A DNA stretch of 64,000 nucleotides from Centroberyx gerrardi. Taxonomy: Eukaryota; Chordata; Actinopteri; Beryciformes; Berycidae. The stretch spans positions 2,677,530 to 2,741,529 of the forward strand of contig NC_136005.1 in NCBI RefSeq assembly GCF_048128805.1. Reading direction: 5' to 3'. The stretch's first letter is position 1; the number at the start of each line of letters is the position of its first letter. The notes below the pieces were generated by a model that was given only the letters and a program-made list of their open reading frames with translations, was not told the origin of the DNA and ran no database searches. Position numbers and translations under genes: made by a program. Positions 18,961 through 31,800 of this stretch are shown one piece after another.

Positions 18961-20896
18961 TCTGAACACACCCAAGGCTCAGGCGACCCGAGATGAGTAC
19001 CGCCCGAACCGATCTGCCGCACACTGAACCCCCCAAAACTCAACTCAAGGGAAAAACCATGCAAGAAATGTATGGAGGAGAACAAAGAATAGAAAGTGCA
19101 GAGAAGTCTTCAAGCAAAATGCAGAAGCAACAAAGGCCAAGCTGATGAAATAGGGAACCGATTGGCTGAGTTGATAGTTGTGTCCACTTAAAGTTAAAAA
19201 TGGTTGAACTTAAGGAAAACTGTAAAACTGATTGTTGTGACTTTATTGAAGGATAAAACCCCTTGAGATTAATCATCTCGTTTTCAAGGTGGTCCCATAA
19301 ACAAACAACAACACAATACGAAAACAAAAAAAGGATATAAGTATACACACACACAATACAGCGGCTCACACACACCCAACCCCAAACCCCACATCCCTTC
19401 CCCACAAACCACTGGAACAAGTATGCACTACCTGAAGAGACAAATATTGCAATACCATATCAGATCAGTCATTGAGTGACGATAAACAACATATAACATT
19501 TGTGCATGTAACCAACACTCACCTGCACCTACATATGAATAATACAAAGAAATCAATTGACTATGAGAGCAGCTTCAAAAGCAGGCACAAGTTGTTTTTA
19601 GATGAACAAGCAGCAAATTCTTAAAGGAACAAAAAGAAGTAATGCCCTTAAGAGAAGTAGGCAGCTTTGTATTTGAAAGCTCGACGTGACTATGATTGTT
19701 ATTGCTTCCATTTAGTTATGCAGATATATAATGTATGTAACCAAGGATTGTTATAGCCATATGTTATGTTATGATAGAAACTAGCATTAGTGAGGATTTG
19801 CATAGGTTTCATTGCAACATACTTAAGATGATAAAAATCTTGTCATCCACTTGCAGCTGGGCACAAAAAAATAAATATGATGCAATTGTGTGTTTGTGAA
19901 ACACAAGTTCAAGCAGAGGGGAGGAGTAATCTTTACAGAATCTGCAAGGCAGGGACAGAGAGATAAGAGAGAGAGGAACCAAGAGAGAGAGAATGATATA
20001 AAGGAAGGGGAGAGTTGTAGAAAGGGACCTTTGTTTTTAGGCTTTGCGTGTTATGAATGTTTGCTAGAGAAGACAGTTTTTTAGTTTTTGAAGACATTTT
20101 TGAATTTTTGTATTCTTCATAACCTAAGAGAGAGACAACTCCTTTCAAGAGAAAAATAAATAAATAAATAATAATAATAATAGTAATAATAATTATACAT
20201 TTGATTTGCATAATGCTTTTCTAAATACTTGAAGACACTTTAGTAAACAAGATACACAAAACACATAACAGACAATATCAATGAATAGGACAGAGAATAA
20301 AATATTTCAAATAGGGAGAAAGACAATAAAGTTCAAATGAAAAGAGCAAGAGGCCGGAAGAGAGTTAGAGATTAAAATCATTGTATGTAAGTTCTCCTTT
20401 TATTATTCTTGAGTTGTACTAGGACAGCAGACCTGCAGGGCTTATTTAATCATTGTGCTGTGTAACTTTTGTATTGTGCATTTATTTCATTAATGGGTGA
20501 GCTCTAGCCCTTCTGACGGGGGTTAATTAGGTTTACCATAAGAGACACTTGGGCCTCGTTATACCAGGTTTACCTTAGACCTCTTTAAATGAACCCTCTA
20601 AACAGTTCCTTGAGATTCTTTCTTGAATGTCAAATCATTCTGTTGCGTAATCTGAAGGTCTTACATTGGTTCCAGTAAGGTTGGTCAGGGTGTTTAGTTT
20701 TGAAGGGGGTTGTACTACACTCACGACCAAAAGGAGAACAGGACCGCCAATAATAAGATAAAGCAACAGCTAACTTCAGGCTGCACATAAACACACTGAC
20801 CACACACAGCTGTTAGGTTGATCCTTACTGTGTGTGATAGGCCAATATCCTGACTATAGTGGGGTCGGGGTACTGGGGGGAGTAGATCAGCATTAT

Positions 20897-20967
20897 GGTC
20901 AACGATTAATCGAAAAAATTATTGTTAGATTAATCAATAATGAAAATAATTGTTAGTTGCGGCCCTA
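20897..20967. mobile_element. hAT-like terminal fragment
   Basis: caacgattaatcg and gttagttgcggccct flank a short A/T core, with near-identical counterparts at 49165-49277. A solo end or internally deleted copy. Confidence 0.5.
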
Positions 20968-21320
20968 TCGAAAATAATGCAGTAGACTTGATTAGGTTGT
21001 TGTTGAAATCAGGTTGGGGACTGTGGATCCGTCTGTTTGTTCCTTCATCTGTCCGACCATCACAGGTGAAATCTCAAAACACTGCTACTCACATTTTGAT
21101 GAAACTTGGGGGAATGATGCATCTCACCGCTGTGTTCCAGCATTTTCAAAATGACATTATTTGGCCCAAAGGGAGCGCTACAATTACAGGTCAAATTTGC
21201 ATGTCTATCTTCAAAATTGTACATTGAGCAATTTAAGTATTGTTTGCTGAACCTAATCTGATGGGGTCGGCACTTCACTGAGTGGTGCTTGACAGGACAG
21301 ATGCACAATGTAAAGTACAT

Positions 21321-21455
21321 TACATTACAGTACAGTGCAGCACAGCACAGCACAGTACAGTACAGTACAGTACAGTACAGTACAGTACAGTACAGTGCAG
21401 TGCAGTACAGTACAGTACAGTACAGTACAGTACAGTACAGTACAGTACAGTGCAG
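21321..21455. repeat. (TACAG)n pentanucleotide array
   Basis: About 27 units of tacag with tgcag/cacag variants. It is the reverse complement of the (TACTG)n array at 52986-53060. Each unit junction contains the palindrome GTAC. Confidence 0.95.
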
Positions 21456-22244
21456 GTGAATGGGTGAACATCAGCAGTTAATTGAAGCACACAAGTAACT
21501 GCTGATGATTTAAATTCCAGATTAGTCCAAACCTGCAGCCCTGCACTATTCCCTTGTAGAAGAAGGCCACTAATGAAAGGTGTTTAAATCACCAGGCTGC
21601 CATGTTGCGTTGCAAAAAACACTCAGAGCAACTCAGCAGACCATCGCCTCGACTTTATTTGGGGTCTGAAAGTGCATACAGGAACACTGATGTTCTGAAG
21701 TAGTTAAAGAAAACTTTTACACCAATAAAAAAAAAGTAATAAACCAACAGATTTCTCCACTCATGACATAAAGAAAACACAACAAGTTATTTGAATACCT
21801 ACCTAATTAAACACAAAATGCTAAACATTATTGCATAATTGACCAAGTAAATAAACATTTACATTAAACACTTTACAGTATTTTCTCACAGCATTAGGCT
21901 ATTAACTAACTGCAGCTAAATGCATCAGATCAAAGCTGAAGGAGGAGCCACAGTCACAAACTGAAGGGACAAAAATCAGAGGGACAAGACATGATTTTAA
22001 CAGCTGTAAGAGCCAAGGTGATGAGGATGGACACTCAAAAGTATTTCACCAAATACCAATTTGCACAAGTCAGAGCAAAACAAAACTCAGTTAAGTTTTT
22101 TATGAAGTCCCTGGTTCTCAAACAATTATTTTAAAATGTTTTACTTCATTCACATTCTGCCTTTGTCCACAAACACAATAGTAGCCTAATACTGTGTAGG
22201 AACAGGAGAGAACTTTTATAGTGCTGTTTTAAGCAGATTGTGGT

Positions 22245-22755
22245 TTAGTTCAACAAACATTTCTCAAGGCAAAAATAATCTCATTGGTTGAGTTAAATCT
22301 CAGTGGGCGGAGCCAAAGAACCACAGTTTTTCAGAGTACAAGTTGGCTAACTGGCAAACTTGAATGGCAAAGTAGGAACTCTGGTCAAAATATAAATAAA
22401 AGACTTTTTTAATTCATTCTTGACCATGGCATCATGATGTTGAAGGTCAGCTGCTAGCTAACTAGCTTACCTAGCTAGCTATAGGTTAGTATGGCTAGTT
22501 TGAATTTGAAGGTCAGCTAGCTAACTAGCTAACCTAGATAACTTAGTATGGATAGATTGTATATTTTCAGTTAGTAGCAGAGCACTAGGCTTCATAATAT
22601 TAGTTTCCTCCTCTCTTACCTCTTGTCTTTTTCACTGGGCTTCAGTCTAACGATACTTAGCCAGAAAAACGGTGGTTCTTTGGCTCCGCCCACTGAGGTT
22701 TAACCCAGCCAATGAGATTATTCCTGGCTCTGACAAATGTTGGTAGAACTAAAAC
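22245..22755. mobile_element. Inverted-repeat MITE family B, copy 2 of 3
   Basis: The left arm has ctcagtgggcggagcc and the right arm ggctccgcccactgaggttt. The core has mirrored agctagctaacc blocks and a cttcataatattag block shared with copies at 14030-14530 and 57108-57575. Confidence 0.8.
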
Positions 22756-23666
22756 TCAAATCTGCCTCATTAACACTTTTATGTCATTTCTTTTAACATT
22801 ACATTATATTTTGTATAAGCTGTCATTACCTGTCTTTTCTAATGTAAAAGAATAAACAGTAATGTTGTTGTAATGGTTGTCAAAGTTCTGAATCTCAGGA
22901 AACAATTTATTTTTCCCAAAATGGATGTGTGCTACTTTGGAGTATCCTTCAAAAAGTATTTAGATTTGTAGATTTATTCAGCTTGCACAAAGATAAAACG
23001 TGAAGTGGTAAAAAAAAAAAATAAAAAAAAAAAGATACAATGACATAAATCATAGGAGAAAAAAAGCCCCCTAAGGGTCTTATGAGACATCTCACCTCAC
23101 CAACAAAATAATACTGAATGGTCGACACAAAACTGATACCACCCAACCCAGAAATAAACATCTATCAGTGCTACAGCATACCAGTCTCACCAGCAACACC
23201 TCCACATTTAGCACCACAACACATCCACCTGCTGCTGTGACAGGGTGGATGCACATGAAGACAGTCAGTATCTCCTCCTCACATGAGATACTTGTGTGCA
23301 AATGCTATGCTTTAACTATAAACCCACAGAGTCTTCCTTCCCAGACACAGGAGTACAGTACAGAGCGTCCACTAGAGCTGGGTATCACAAAAACAGATAA
23401 CCAAAACCTCAAAATCTTAGACTCTTACTATGAAAAATCTATTTGTTGTTGTTGAGGATATTAGTGTTTTTAGTGTTTTAATATTTTTTAAATGGGATAT
23501 CAGTTGTACAGTCTGATTCCACTTGGAAAAGCAGATGACATGTACGGATGTTACAAAGAAAATAATTTACCCTCACATGATGAAAACGTGCTTCAACGTA
23601 ATAATCTTCATTTTCATAGCAATAGATGTCCACTATGCTACTCTCTATCCCCGACTGATATAACAT

Positions 23667-23960
23667 AACAGTGATCCAACCTATATGCAGTTCATGAAAG
23701 CTTTTCCATTGTCTGTTCTAAAAACCCGGTGTCTGGTAGCTCCCGTCTGTTTTGAATCAACAGAAGAACAACTGGGTAGTTAGCATGAGCAGCGAGAGCG
23801 CCACCTACAGCAACTCAAACTTCATCAACAGAAAATCCAAGCTCCACCCACACTGTTTGATTGACAGGTGATCTCTGGAAAGTGCAGTGCAGAAACACCA
23901 CAGTGAGGCTGAGCAACAAAGATGGAGACTAAATTACAATAGAGAGAATCTAGCAGATCA
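23667..23960 (+). mobile_element. Interspersed repeat family A, copy 3 of 3
   Basis: Begins tgatccaacctatatgcag and runs through ctgggtagttagcatgagca, cacactgtttgattgac and tgaggctgagcaacaaagat, colinear with 4262-4480 and 10497-10800. Confidence 0.7.
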
Positions 23961-24569
23961 CCACTTTAATTCAACAAAGAAAGACAAAGAAAAAAAAATT
24001 TGGAACCACTGTTGGTATCAAAAAATGTCCTACAATACCCAGCCCTAATGTCCGTATTATATATTATTTGGTAATACGTAGTTACCCTATTACACAAAGA
24101 CAGCATGCAAAAGTCAAACACTCACACTGTTTCACTGCGACACATCAGACACTCTGTCCTCAGCATGGTAACACAGTCTGACGAATGGATAACTTCAAGT
24201 GAACGTACACAAAGTGCATTCAGCACAACTTGTTTCACCAGTGACCTCAAACAGAGAAGTGCATTTAACAGATGTGGCAGGTAGTTTCTGAAAGCTTTCT
24301 ACTGACATGTTAACAGAAACAATTACACACAGCGCTGAAAATACTGAAACTGAGAGCAAAAAAGTAAGATTTAGCTACTCTCTTAGCTGATATACCTGAC
24401 TTCTCTGGGCTACCCAAACTGACAATACTATCAAACTTCTTTACTACTGCATTTCCCTATAGAAATAGTTTAATGAATAATTCACTGTAACCCACAAGCA
24501 CCACATATATATACTGTATCTCCACTCACAAAGTGCACAATCAAAGAGAGAGTACCTGTTACCTAACCA

Positions 24570-24715
24570 GGACTGACATGAGGAGATTTACAACTGGGGC
24601 GAAATTAAAATGTCACAGGTTCAATCCCCGTAGCAATAACTATGTCTGTCAACAGCTTGTGTCCTGTTGAGGTGTCCTTGAGCAAGACACTGAACCCATA
24701 CCTGCTCATTAACTC
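24570..24715 (+). mobile_element. SINE fragment
   Basis: B-box ggttcaatccc at 24618-24628, followed by gtgtccttgagcaagacact. That block is a very common teleost SINE body sequence. The A-box side is not clear, so this is probably a 5'-truncated or diverged copy. Confidence 0.6.
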
Positions 24716-24960
24716 CAAAATGAGATTTCCACCGTAGACATTCTTCCCCCGGCGGCCATTTTGAACTTACATCACACTCCGAGTAAGAAACTACCCAGAA
24801 GAGAAAGTAGGCTACAGCTCTGTTGTGTATCAAGATCACACATCATACACAAATCGGGAACTGGACAAATATTTAGCATTTCATAGATTCCCCACTGAAA
24901 AACATCTCAAGAATCCAGGATATGGGTTCACATTTTAAGGTAATATATTTTGCCCACTAT

Positions 24961-25030
24961 AGCTTCCAGGATCTAACCTAGGTAGCTAGCTAGTAGCTAA
25001 CAAGCTACCTAGGTTAGATCCTGGGAAGCT
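24961..25030. repeat. Near-perfect inverted repeat (hairpin)
   Basis: The left arm contains aggatctaacctaggtagct and the right arm agctacctaggttagatcct. Arms are about 27 nt with one indel, separated by a short gctagc-rich loop. Could extrude as a cruciform; no gene overlaps it. Confidence 0.85.
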
Positions 25031-25234
25031 AGCTAGCTAGCTAACTTCCCTGCTAAATTCAAGCAGTCGTAGTTGTTGTTCCCGTGATTGCTAGCTAATT
25101 TGACAACTGTTTGGTCTATCTGAAAGTCTTCAGTTATGTGTCGAAGTAACACTAGTAGTTTTATACAACCTGTTAGGCTACATATGGTATTATTTAATAT
25201 TTTCCCTGTTTCCAGGTACAGTTTAGGTCATGGC

Positions 25235-25342
25235 TGGGATTTGATGATTGAGTGACTAAATAGTTAAAAATGATTTGATGATTGAGTGACTAAATAGTTA
25301 AAAATGATTTGATGATTGAGTGACTAAATAGTTAAAAATGAT
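25235..25342. repeat. Triplicated 34-bp tandem repeat
   Basis: Three essentially identical copies of a unit containing tgatgattgagtgactaaat then agttaaaaatgat. Near-identity suggests a recent duplication. Confidence 0.9.
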
Positions 25343-28300
25343 TAAAATGACCCAGCAGGGTTTTTCTTCTTTTTTTTTTTTTTGTATACCTACTTTTGAA
25401 ACTCCCAGTACCTACTGTATATCTGCCAATCATCCAGGTAGAGTTTCTCACCCCAAGTGTGATGTAAGTTCAAAATGGCCACTGTAGAAATAAGGTCAAT
25501 TTGACAAATTTGACACCTACTTTTGCAAAATGATTGATCGCACTAAAGTTAAATCAAATTATGATACTTAGATAAGGATAGAAATTGCTGGTACTCTATA
25601 CAGTCATGCTTTGGATGACAAAATGGTAACACTTATACAGCCTGAATCCTCTATTATATTGAAAGATGAATGGTATGAATGTGGTATTGTTTTTTCCCCA
25701 AAAAATAGATATACAGTATATTGTTTTGGAATATAACACTTTAAATGTACCACAGGACAGCTGGTACCCTAACGGCCCCATACACAATGATCAACTATAG
25801 GAAAGCTACTGTTCTCCCAAAATATTATCCCATGTGACTCTGTATTGCAGCCTTACATCCAACTAGACACAGCCTGACAGTGTTGGGCTGCTGTAACACA
25901 CCCAACACCGTAGCCTAATGATTTATGGGACAAGACCCCAATGCTGAGTCTGATACACAGAGAAATATAATGGCTGGAACAGAAACGTTTAAAGGCACTT
26001 TTCAATAATTTCCTATAGGACCCTGCTTCCTACATGACCTGTATGTTATCACTAGAGACCGGGGTCAGGGCTTATCAAAGAGGTGGAAATCTTAAAGGAC
26101 CGCTCCTAGATCGCTGACTCCAACCAAATCCTACTGTAGATAAGGATTCCTTGGAGAACCCTGGAAAAATATACTGAAGAACAGGTAGTTTCATCCAAGC
26201 AATCCATAAAATCCAACTAGCTGTGCTTTATGGGTGACCATGCCAACTCTTGCGATAACCAAGAAGCTAGTTAGCGATCTTCCTTGTTTTCTCCTGTTTT
26301 TTATTCTTCTCGCTACATTGAGGAAATCTTTTCAGTCAGTATTTGTGCCTACTGCATCACCGCCGTACCCATAATCACAGTACAGAACGCCCTCTCGCGT
26401 ATTATTGCTATACTAACGCTTTAAAGCAAAAAATTCAACCCAAAGCATAATTCACGAATATTATTCCTGTGACAGTTTAATCACTATTTGAGAACATAAA
26501 CTCACTTCAAAGCTGGAAAACAGAGATCTAATCTGTGGTGTCCTAAAGACTCTGTGAACTTGTTTATTTATGCTTTTACACTTGCCAGACCAAAATGTGT
26601 CCATATCCCTGCATCCACAGAGTTTATTTCCTATTCATTGTCAATGGAGCAGCTCAAAGATGCGTCTCTGAATGGCAGCATCAGCAAAATCTTGGTTTGT
26701 TGTTTTCAGCTTTGGGAAAGACTTGTTCAAGTTCGTAAGTCTAGACTTAACTGTCCAACATCATAGGAATAATATATTGCTGTTGTGAGAGAAAAACATA
26801 CTGCAATTTTGGTGTTAGTTTCTTTTTCTAATAGGAGAATTGAAAGATGACAGTGAATTGTGTGTTAAGTGAGTTTCATGACCCTCGGGTGCTTGAAACC
26901 TGTGAAACCCCGTCGTGAAAATAAAAAAAATGGACAGACATGAATGATAATGAGCATTCATTTCATCATTCTTCAAAAGTTGACTTTTTGCAGTGTTTTT
27001 TCGTCCAACAACAGCCACATGTGAAATCAGTTTTAAGGTGGATTGTCCCAAGTCTGCGGCTCTGATCTCTGATCTCGAGGTGTGTTTGTATTCTGGTTGT
27101 CTGGTTTCAATAAAGTGCTTGTGTGTGGTCTTCAGTTTGTGCATTACCCACAATGCCCCTGTGCCGGGCAGTGCGGGGTCCCATCCTGAGCTCAGTTTCC
27201 CAGAAGCACCATAATCACACTGCTCCACTGATTCATATGGATCTAAGATATTCTCAAAACCATGGAGAGATGCACCAATATCACTTTTTCACTTCTGATA
27301 TCCACTCAGAGTAGGAAACTTTAAGCACTGGCTTATACAAGCAGTGTGCAATATAGACCATTAGTTTGGGGTCACTGGACAAAAATATTTTTTAAAAAAA
27401 TCAGCTATAAAGTAAAAGTGACCAAATCCGGAGACACACGCTTTGATACTGTATGAAATTTCAAATTGCAAATTCATGTAGAATTTCCTGTCACTTGCCT
27501 TACGGAAGAAAATTTCTGTTAAAAGACTTGAAACCACATCAAAGAGTGTATGTCCGGATTTGGAAACTGTTACACTAATCCAGATAAGATCAATTTCTTT
27601 GTGAAAATGGCAAAAAAAAACGTTATCAATGCAGTCAGATTTCAGTTTGGGGAAAATTCTCTGACACCAGTGTGACTCTGGTATCGTCCCTATATCTGGA
27701 TAGTTGCGTTCCTTCCTGGTAACTGCAACTTCCGTACCATCATGGTTTTTGGGAAACTCTGATACCGGTACTAGCGTTGTCATGATAACCAAAATTTCGG
27801 TACTACTTGCAAAAGAGTTCAATATTGAATTTTAGACACGTCCAATATTTTCACTAAATGTGTCCTGCAAGCTGAAATTCCTTTTTAATGTGCGGACGGC
27901 ACATGGACCAGACTAATTAAAAGAAAGAATGGAATAGATCATAGATAATAGAAAAAATGGAGCATCAAACAGTCCACCACGAATTGAACTGGATCCCAGT
28001 CCACTTAAACTGGTAAACTGGTTGAGAAACTGGTGCCAAGAGCCAAATATGGAACTCTTTCACTTCACAGAGCCGACAAAGACGGACATCCAACCAACAT
28101 CAAAACCCCTGATGTGGAAAAGCTGTGTTCTTCTGTGAAGTGTGTATTGAAGTCAGCATTCTGTTATCATGACAACACTAACCCACAAACATGATCTCAT
28201 AAAAAGGTGTGAAATGAGCACGAACTCGGAAACACAGATTTACGTTCTGTGGGCACGAATTATGTGAAAATGACGTTCCTCCACCACAAACTGGATTCTG

Positions 28301-28464
28301 TGGCAACAGCACGAGCCTTAAGTTTAGGCAGGTAGAACAACTTTGGCTAAGGTTTGGGTTCAGGTAATGGTTAGGCAACTAAAACAACAGGTTAGTGAAA
28401 GGCTTTAGTCATGGTTAAATAAGAAAAACTTTCGCTAAAAATATTTGACTCGTGGTAGAAATTT

Positions 28465-28545
28465 CCTTCGTAGAAGCTGGGAATTGAACCCCAGTCAGCG
28501 GCATTGAAGGTAAACACATTCGCCCATCCACCACCCGACTTCAAT
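28465..28545 (-). mobile_element. tRNA-derived SINE fragment
   Basis: The minus strand reads ggtggatgggcgaatg, then ggggttcaattcccag (B-box GGTTCAATTCC). A nearby 33-bp block (gcattgaaggtaaacacatt...) is repeated inside the MITE at 32508-32825. Confidence 0.5.
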
Positions 28546-28824
28546 GTGACGCTACTTCCTGTTTATACTCGTGTCTCCTTCATGTAACCGTTTCATGCTG
28601 GGAAAACAGAATTTTAATACTATGTTACGTGCCACCAACACGCAATTTGGTGTTAACAAGTCGTGTTCATTTCACATGTTTGTGTGAGATCAGGTTCACT
28701 AACCGGCGCTCTGTCTGAGCCTGGTATCGACCCGACGTCCAACCACGGTGTCCATATGTCTGCGTCCTCGGTGCTGATACAGTAAAGCTTTGGGAAGCCC
28801 GGTCAGGTGGAGTGCTGGTGAGTC

Positions 28825-31800
28825 TCAGCTGGGCTGCTGGCTGAGAGCGGGCCAGGCCAGAGTTACATTCAGCTGCTGGTTGTGCTGGATCAGGGAAGTG
28901 TGTCGGTAGTGCAGGACCAGCTCTCTCAGTGAGGAGTACAGGTTGTAGGGCTCAGCGAAGCCGAAGCCTGTGGACGTCCTGTAGATCACACAGTGCTTCA
29001 CATCTCCGTCCACGCTGCAGGGAGAGAGCAGCGGGGGAATCTGTCAGACTCCATGCAACACTCTCAAAACGGATGTATATGAACATAACTGCACCTTTGT
29101 AGCTCAGGTTCAAAAAAAGAGGAAAGTCTGCACTACCGAATAAATTACAAACGTTTATTTTAATGCACAGCAGCAAACACAGAACCCAACACGTTTCAGC
29201 ACTTCATCAGCTTCTTTTCACCTTTGTAACTCAACAGGTAGAGCAAAGCATTAAAGGGTAACTTCGGTATTTTTCAACCTGGATCCTATTTTCCCATCTT
29301 TTTGTGTCTAAGTGACTAAAGGGGGCAACAATTTTTGAAATTGGTCCAGTATTGAGGGAGATCGCTTCAGCCGGCAGCCGCGAAACGAGCTGCAATGTAC
29401 GTCCACTAAAAGTTCTTGTTTTTGCCACTGACAGGCTCAGATAAATGAAACGTTTTTCTTTACCTTTCGCTTGATTCGGTCTGTGTGTAACTTCCTGCAA
29501 CAACTCAACTCTCGCGAGACTTGAGCGAGACTTGGTTACAAACAGACCAGATCAAGCGAAAGGTAAAGAAAAATGTCCTTTCCATAATGTTGTCAGACAC
29601 TTATAATAACAATCTGAGCCTGTCAGTGGCAAAAACAAGAACTTTTAGTGGACGTACATTGACGGTGTGATTTGCCCCGTCAGATTACATTGCAGCTCGT
29701 TTCGCGGCTGCCGGCTGAAGCGATCTCGCTCAATACTGGACCAATTTCAAAAACTGTTGTCCCCTTTAGTCACTTAGACACAAAAAGATGGGAAAATAGG
29801 GTCCAGGTTGAAAAATACCGAAGTTACCCTTTAACACTGGCAGGGTTGGGGGTTCGATTCCCACTGCAGCCACCCAAGATAAAAATGTATGCACTTGTGG
29901 TGCTGTAAGGATGAATACAAAATGTCTAGCAAATGGCATTCGTTACATTAAAGCTGCGCTTGGCAATTTCAAATGTTGGAGGCCCCAGTTGGCAGCATAA
30001 TTCCAACAGTTATCAAAATTTGATTGGATGAAATTTTTGCATCTGCCCCCGAGTGCAGGATGAGCAGAAATGTGCTGTTTACGGTCTGTTCATTTTGATA
30101 TAAAATTTATAGAATCAACATGTTTTTTTTTAATCGGCGTACATTAAGTCCAGCAACATCGGCAAAAAAGGTAAAACAAAGTATTTTTTCATTGGGTCTT
30201 TAAATGAATAAAAGACGAAGCCGGAGCCACTCACACCACAGAGCAGGCGAAGGAGCCTCTCTGAGTCTGGCTGTCTCTGATGAGGAAGGTGCCGTCCCTC
30301 CTCCCCCTCAGCAGCTCCTCCGCCTCCCTCCTCCTCATCCCGCCCACGTACCAGCTCCCCTCCTCCTGGTGGGCGTCGTCCGGCAGGGTGTACGGGCTGG
30401 GAGGGGAGGGGGGGGGGGGGGGTTAGGTTAGTTAAATGTAAAACTTAAAACACACATGCTAAAAACTCACAGGGCAGGTGTTGGATTTCCCTGGATAAAT
30501 AAAAGCTGATACTAAAGAAAATAAATGATGATGATACTCACTCTTCATCGTGGCTCCCGGTCCCCAGCCAGTCGTTGATCTGGCTCTGCCGTGTGCCTTG
30601 CTGGGTGAGCCACCTGAAACATGCAGAGGACTGTCATGTGTGAGCAGTACGAGCTTTCAGTCAGAGCCTATCAGTTCTCTTCTGTAAGGCCGGGTATCAT
30701 GGGAAAGTTTTCAATTTTAAAGTCTTCCCTATTCGGTCTCCCTGTCTACTTTCGGACTCGCTAAGAGAAATAACTAAAGATGCATTCTGTTTTATGCCTT
30801 TCACCACAAGTCACCATCTGGGCAACGCTGCCAGCTGGAACGTGAGGTGCTGAAGGTTTGAACTTACAGCAGATACTGATCTCTGATCTTCCTGAGCTGG
30901 ACCAGATCGGGCTTCAGGCGGTTCATCTTCCTGTCCACCTCCATGTTGGCGAGCGCCTGCCTCCTCAGCTCCTCCTCCAGCCTCCTCTTGCTGCTGTGGA
31001 TCTCCTCCACCCGCGACTGCAGCTCCTCAGAGTTACTGTGGATCCTGGGAGGAGGAGGAACAGCGTCAAGGAACAATTTACCAATCCATATGTAATGTAA
31101 CACGCCTATGTTTTATTAGAGCTGCAATATGCAACTTTTTTCACATTAACATTAATGCTAAATAAACAGCATATATGGTAAACTAGCAGTCTGTGTCTGT
31201 GCGACTCTTATCTGTGTTTTCATGCCTAAATCCCTTTTGCTGAAATATTTTGGGACGTATTTTGCCTTCAAGTGTTCAAGTGTCAACATTTCCGGGCTTT
31301 CAGATTCTATCCAGATCAATTTCTTTTTTATGCCTATTGCAAAAATTAATGGGATTTTTGGATTCTGTTTGCCAATCATTCTGTTTTTAGAATGGGTTAA
31401 GTCATGTAAGAAGAAATAACATACAATTAAGTTATTACATATTTATACTGTATATAATGTGTTACTGAATTTTAAAAAAATATATTTAGCTAACAACCAT
31501 GTACCGGAATGCTAAGTATGGCTAGTGAGTTTTTATTTTTGTCTTTGCATTTTTGTCAAAACCATCAGAATCACCTCAACTAATAAAGAAATGCAGAATA
31601 CAGAAAACCCGAAAGCAATGGATCATTTTACACCCCTGTTGATTTTCACATTAGACTGAAAGGGGGCGGGATCCGGCATTCCTTATTTGGGACAAAAAGT
31701 GATGTCATGCTTGAGAAGACTATTCCAGTTGCTGTGGGCGTGGCCAGCGGTGACCGCATCTTACTGGGTTTTGGTTTTGAGTTTTTATATAGTTGTACAA

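Larger units (their letters stand above)
18393..28824. other. Gene-free region between ifi30 and pik3r2
   Basis: About 10 kb with no recognisable exon on either strand. Contains hAT-like terminal fragments (18632-18960 and 20897-20967), a pentanucleotide array, repeat families A and B, SINE pieces, a long hairpin and unique A/T-rich DNA. Both flanking genes point left, so this is the 5' side of ifi30 and the 3' side of pik3r2. Confidence 0.6.
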
